From positions 1-64,000 of the forward strand of contig NZ_JAKZKW010000002.1 of the NCBI RefSeq assembly GCF_022808695.1: 64,000 nucleotides of DNA, written 5' to 3'. Made by a program: the position numbers and the translations under genes. Positions 63,412 to 64,000 of the stretch are shown here, piece after piece (the first letter of the stretch is position 1; the number at the start of each line of letters is the position of its first letter). The notes beneath the pieces were generated by a model. The model was not told the origin of the DNA and made no database searches. It saw only the letters and a list, made by a program, of their open reading frames with translations. Source of the DNA: Fundidesulfovibrio soli (GTDB lineage: Bacteria; Desulfobacterota; Desulfovibrionia; Desulfovibrionales; Desulfovibrionaceae).

Positions 63412-64000
63412 AGTACTGGTTGCGAACCGGGGCGAGATCGCCATGCGCATCATCCAGGCCTGCTGCAAGCTGGGCCTGGATTTTGTTTGCGTCTACACCG
63501 CCGAGGACGAAGCCTCGGGCCACCTCTCATTGGCCAGGGAGCTTGGCGGCCAGGCCTTCCGCATCAGCTCCTACCACGACGCCAACGAGATCATGGCCGT
63601 GGCCGACCACGCCGGGGCCACCGCCGTGCATCCGGGCTACGGCTATTTCGCTGAGGACTACCGCTTCGCCCGCCGGGTGTGCGAGCGCACCCGCCCCATG
63701 ATCTGGATCGGACCCAGCTGGCGCGTGATCCGCACCCTGGGCGACAAGATCAACACCAAGCGGCTGGCGCGCTCCCTGGGAGTGCCCACGGTGCCCGGGT
63801 CCGACAGGCCCGTCTACGACGAGCTCGAGGCCGAGGAGATCGCGGACTCCCTGTTCCGCTTCCAGGCCGAGCAGGGCATCGACCTGGCCCGCGTGCTGGT
63901 CAAGGCCTCTGCGGGCGGCGGCGGCATGGGCATCGAGGAGGTCCACAACCTGGACCACTTCAAGACCGTGTACCGGCGCATCCGCAACTACTCCAAGCGC
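63389..64000 (+). CDS. Biotin carboxylase N-terminal part (3' end outside window)
   Basis: The start of a biotin-dependent carboxylase subunit. The KVLVANRGEIAMRIIQ signature, HPGYGYFAE and GDKINTKRLA segments, and the ATP-grasp KASAGGGGMGI loop are intact. In the second strand it diverges from the common form (VYTAEDEASGHLSLARELGG). The start is uncertain: TTG at 63389 (preferred) or GTG at 63377, neither with a clear Shine-Dalgarno and both inside the PilZ gene. It may be a pyruvate, acetyl-CoA or propionyl-CoA carboxylase. Confidence 0.85.
   Translation, partial: MTTSTRHKVLVANRGEIAMRIIQACCKLGLDFVCVYTAEDEASGHLSLARELGGQAFRISSYHDANEIMAVADHAGATAVHPGYGYFAEDYRFARRVCERTRPMIWIGPSWRVIRTLGDKINTKRLARSLGVPTVPGSDRPVYDELEAEEIADSLFRFQAEQGIDLARVLVKASAGGGGMGIEEVHNLDHFKTVYRRIRNYSKR

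Overview
The window is a high-GC chromosomal segment that looks like a sulfate-reducing deltaproteobacterium of the Desulfovibrionaceae type (Desulfobacterota). This is inferred from the gene order (tuf-rpmG-tRNA-Trp-secE-nusG-rplKAJL-rpoBC followed directly by one continuous str-S10-spc-alpha block), an in-frame UGA in selD, a tungstate importer beside formate dehydrogenase maturation genes, and many Cache-type sensors and bacterial enhancer-binding proteins. No rRNA, phage, IS element or CRISPR array was seen.

1-31.8 kb is the core information-processing region, entirely on the plus strand. It opens inside one tuf copy (codon 30 onward), then rpmG, tRNA-Trp(CCA), secE, nusG, rplK, rplA, a structured L10 leader, rplJ and rplL, a strong terminator, and rpoB-rpoC with its own terminator. 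A 716-base gap holds the promoter for a 33-gene run from rpsL to rplQ, ending at a perfect 24-base palindromic terminator. The second tuf copy (16636-17829) looks identical to the first up to the stop codon.

31.8-41 kb concentrates on selenium, molybdenum and tungsten: a LysR regulator, a selenoprotein SelD (Sec at residue 20 with a SECIS-like hairpin), MobA, an FdhD-like protein, the TupABC tungstate ABC transporter, and a MobB-type GTPase fused to a four-cysteine Fe-S motif. Together these would supply selenocysteine and the Mo/W-bis-MGD cofactor to formate dehydrogenases. A chemoreceptor and a small membrane protein sit inside the cluster.

41-52.5 kb is accessory and regulatory: a soluble sensor kinase, a thioesterase, a UspA protein, and a minus-strand run of small membrane proteins, a lipoprotein and a TauE/SafE-type anion transporter. 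That run is preceded by an exact sigma-54 promoter. Divergent from it is a membrane-anchored AAA+ enhancer-binding protein with an atypical sigma-54 contact loop and a winged-helix instead of Fis C-terminus, followed by a PEP-synthase-like phosphotransferase lacking the usual PEP barrel.

52.5-64 kb has an inverted pair of intergenic repeats, two back-to-back histidine kinase/response regulator pairs, a translationally coupled metallophosphoesterase-unknown-PqqD trio, a serine beta-lactamase-like hydrolase with purine nucleoside phosphorylase, motA-motB-PilZ, and the start of a biotin carboxylase cut by the window edge.

The best candidates for something new are the sigma-54/TauE/enhancer-binding locus (43.2-52.5 kb), the metallophosphoesterase-X-PqqD trio (56.4-58.9 kb) and the MobB-FeS fusion. 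All functional readings are from sequence alone.
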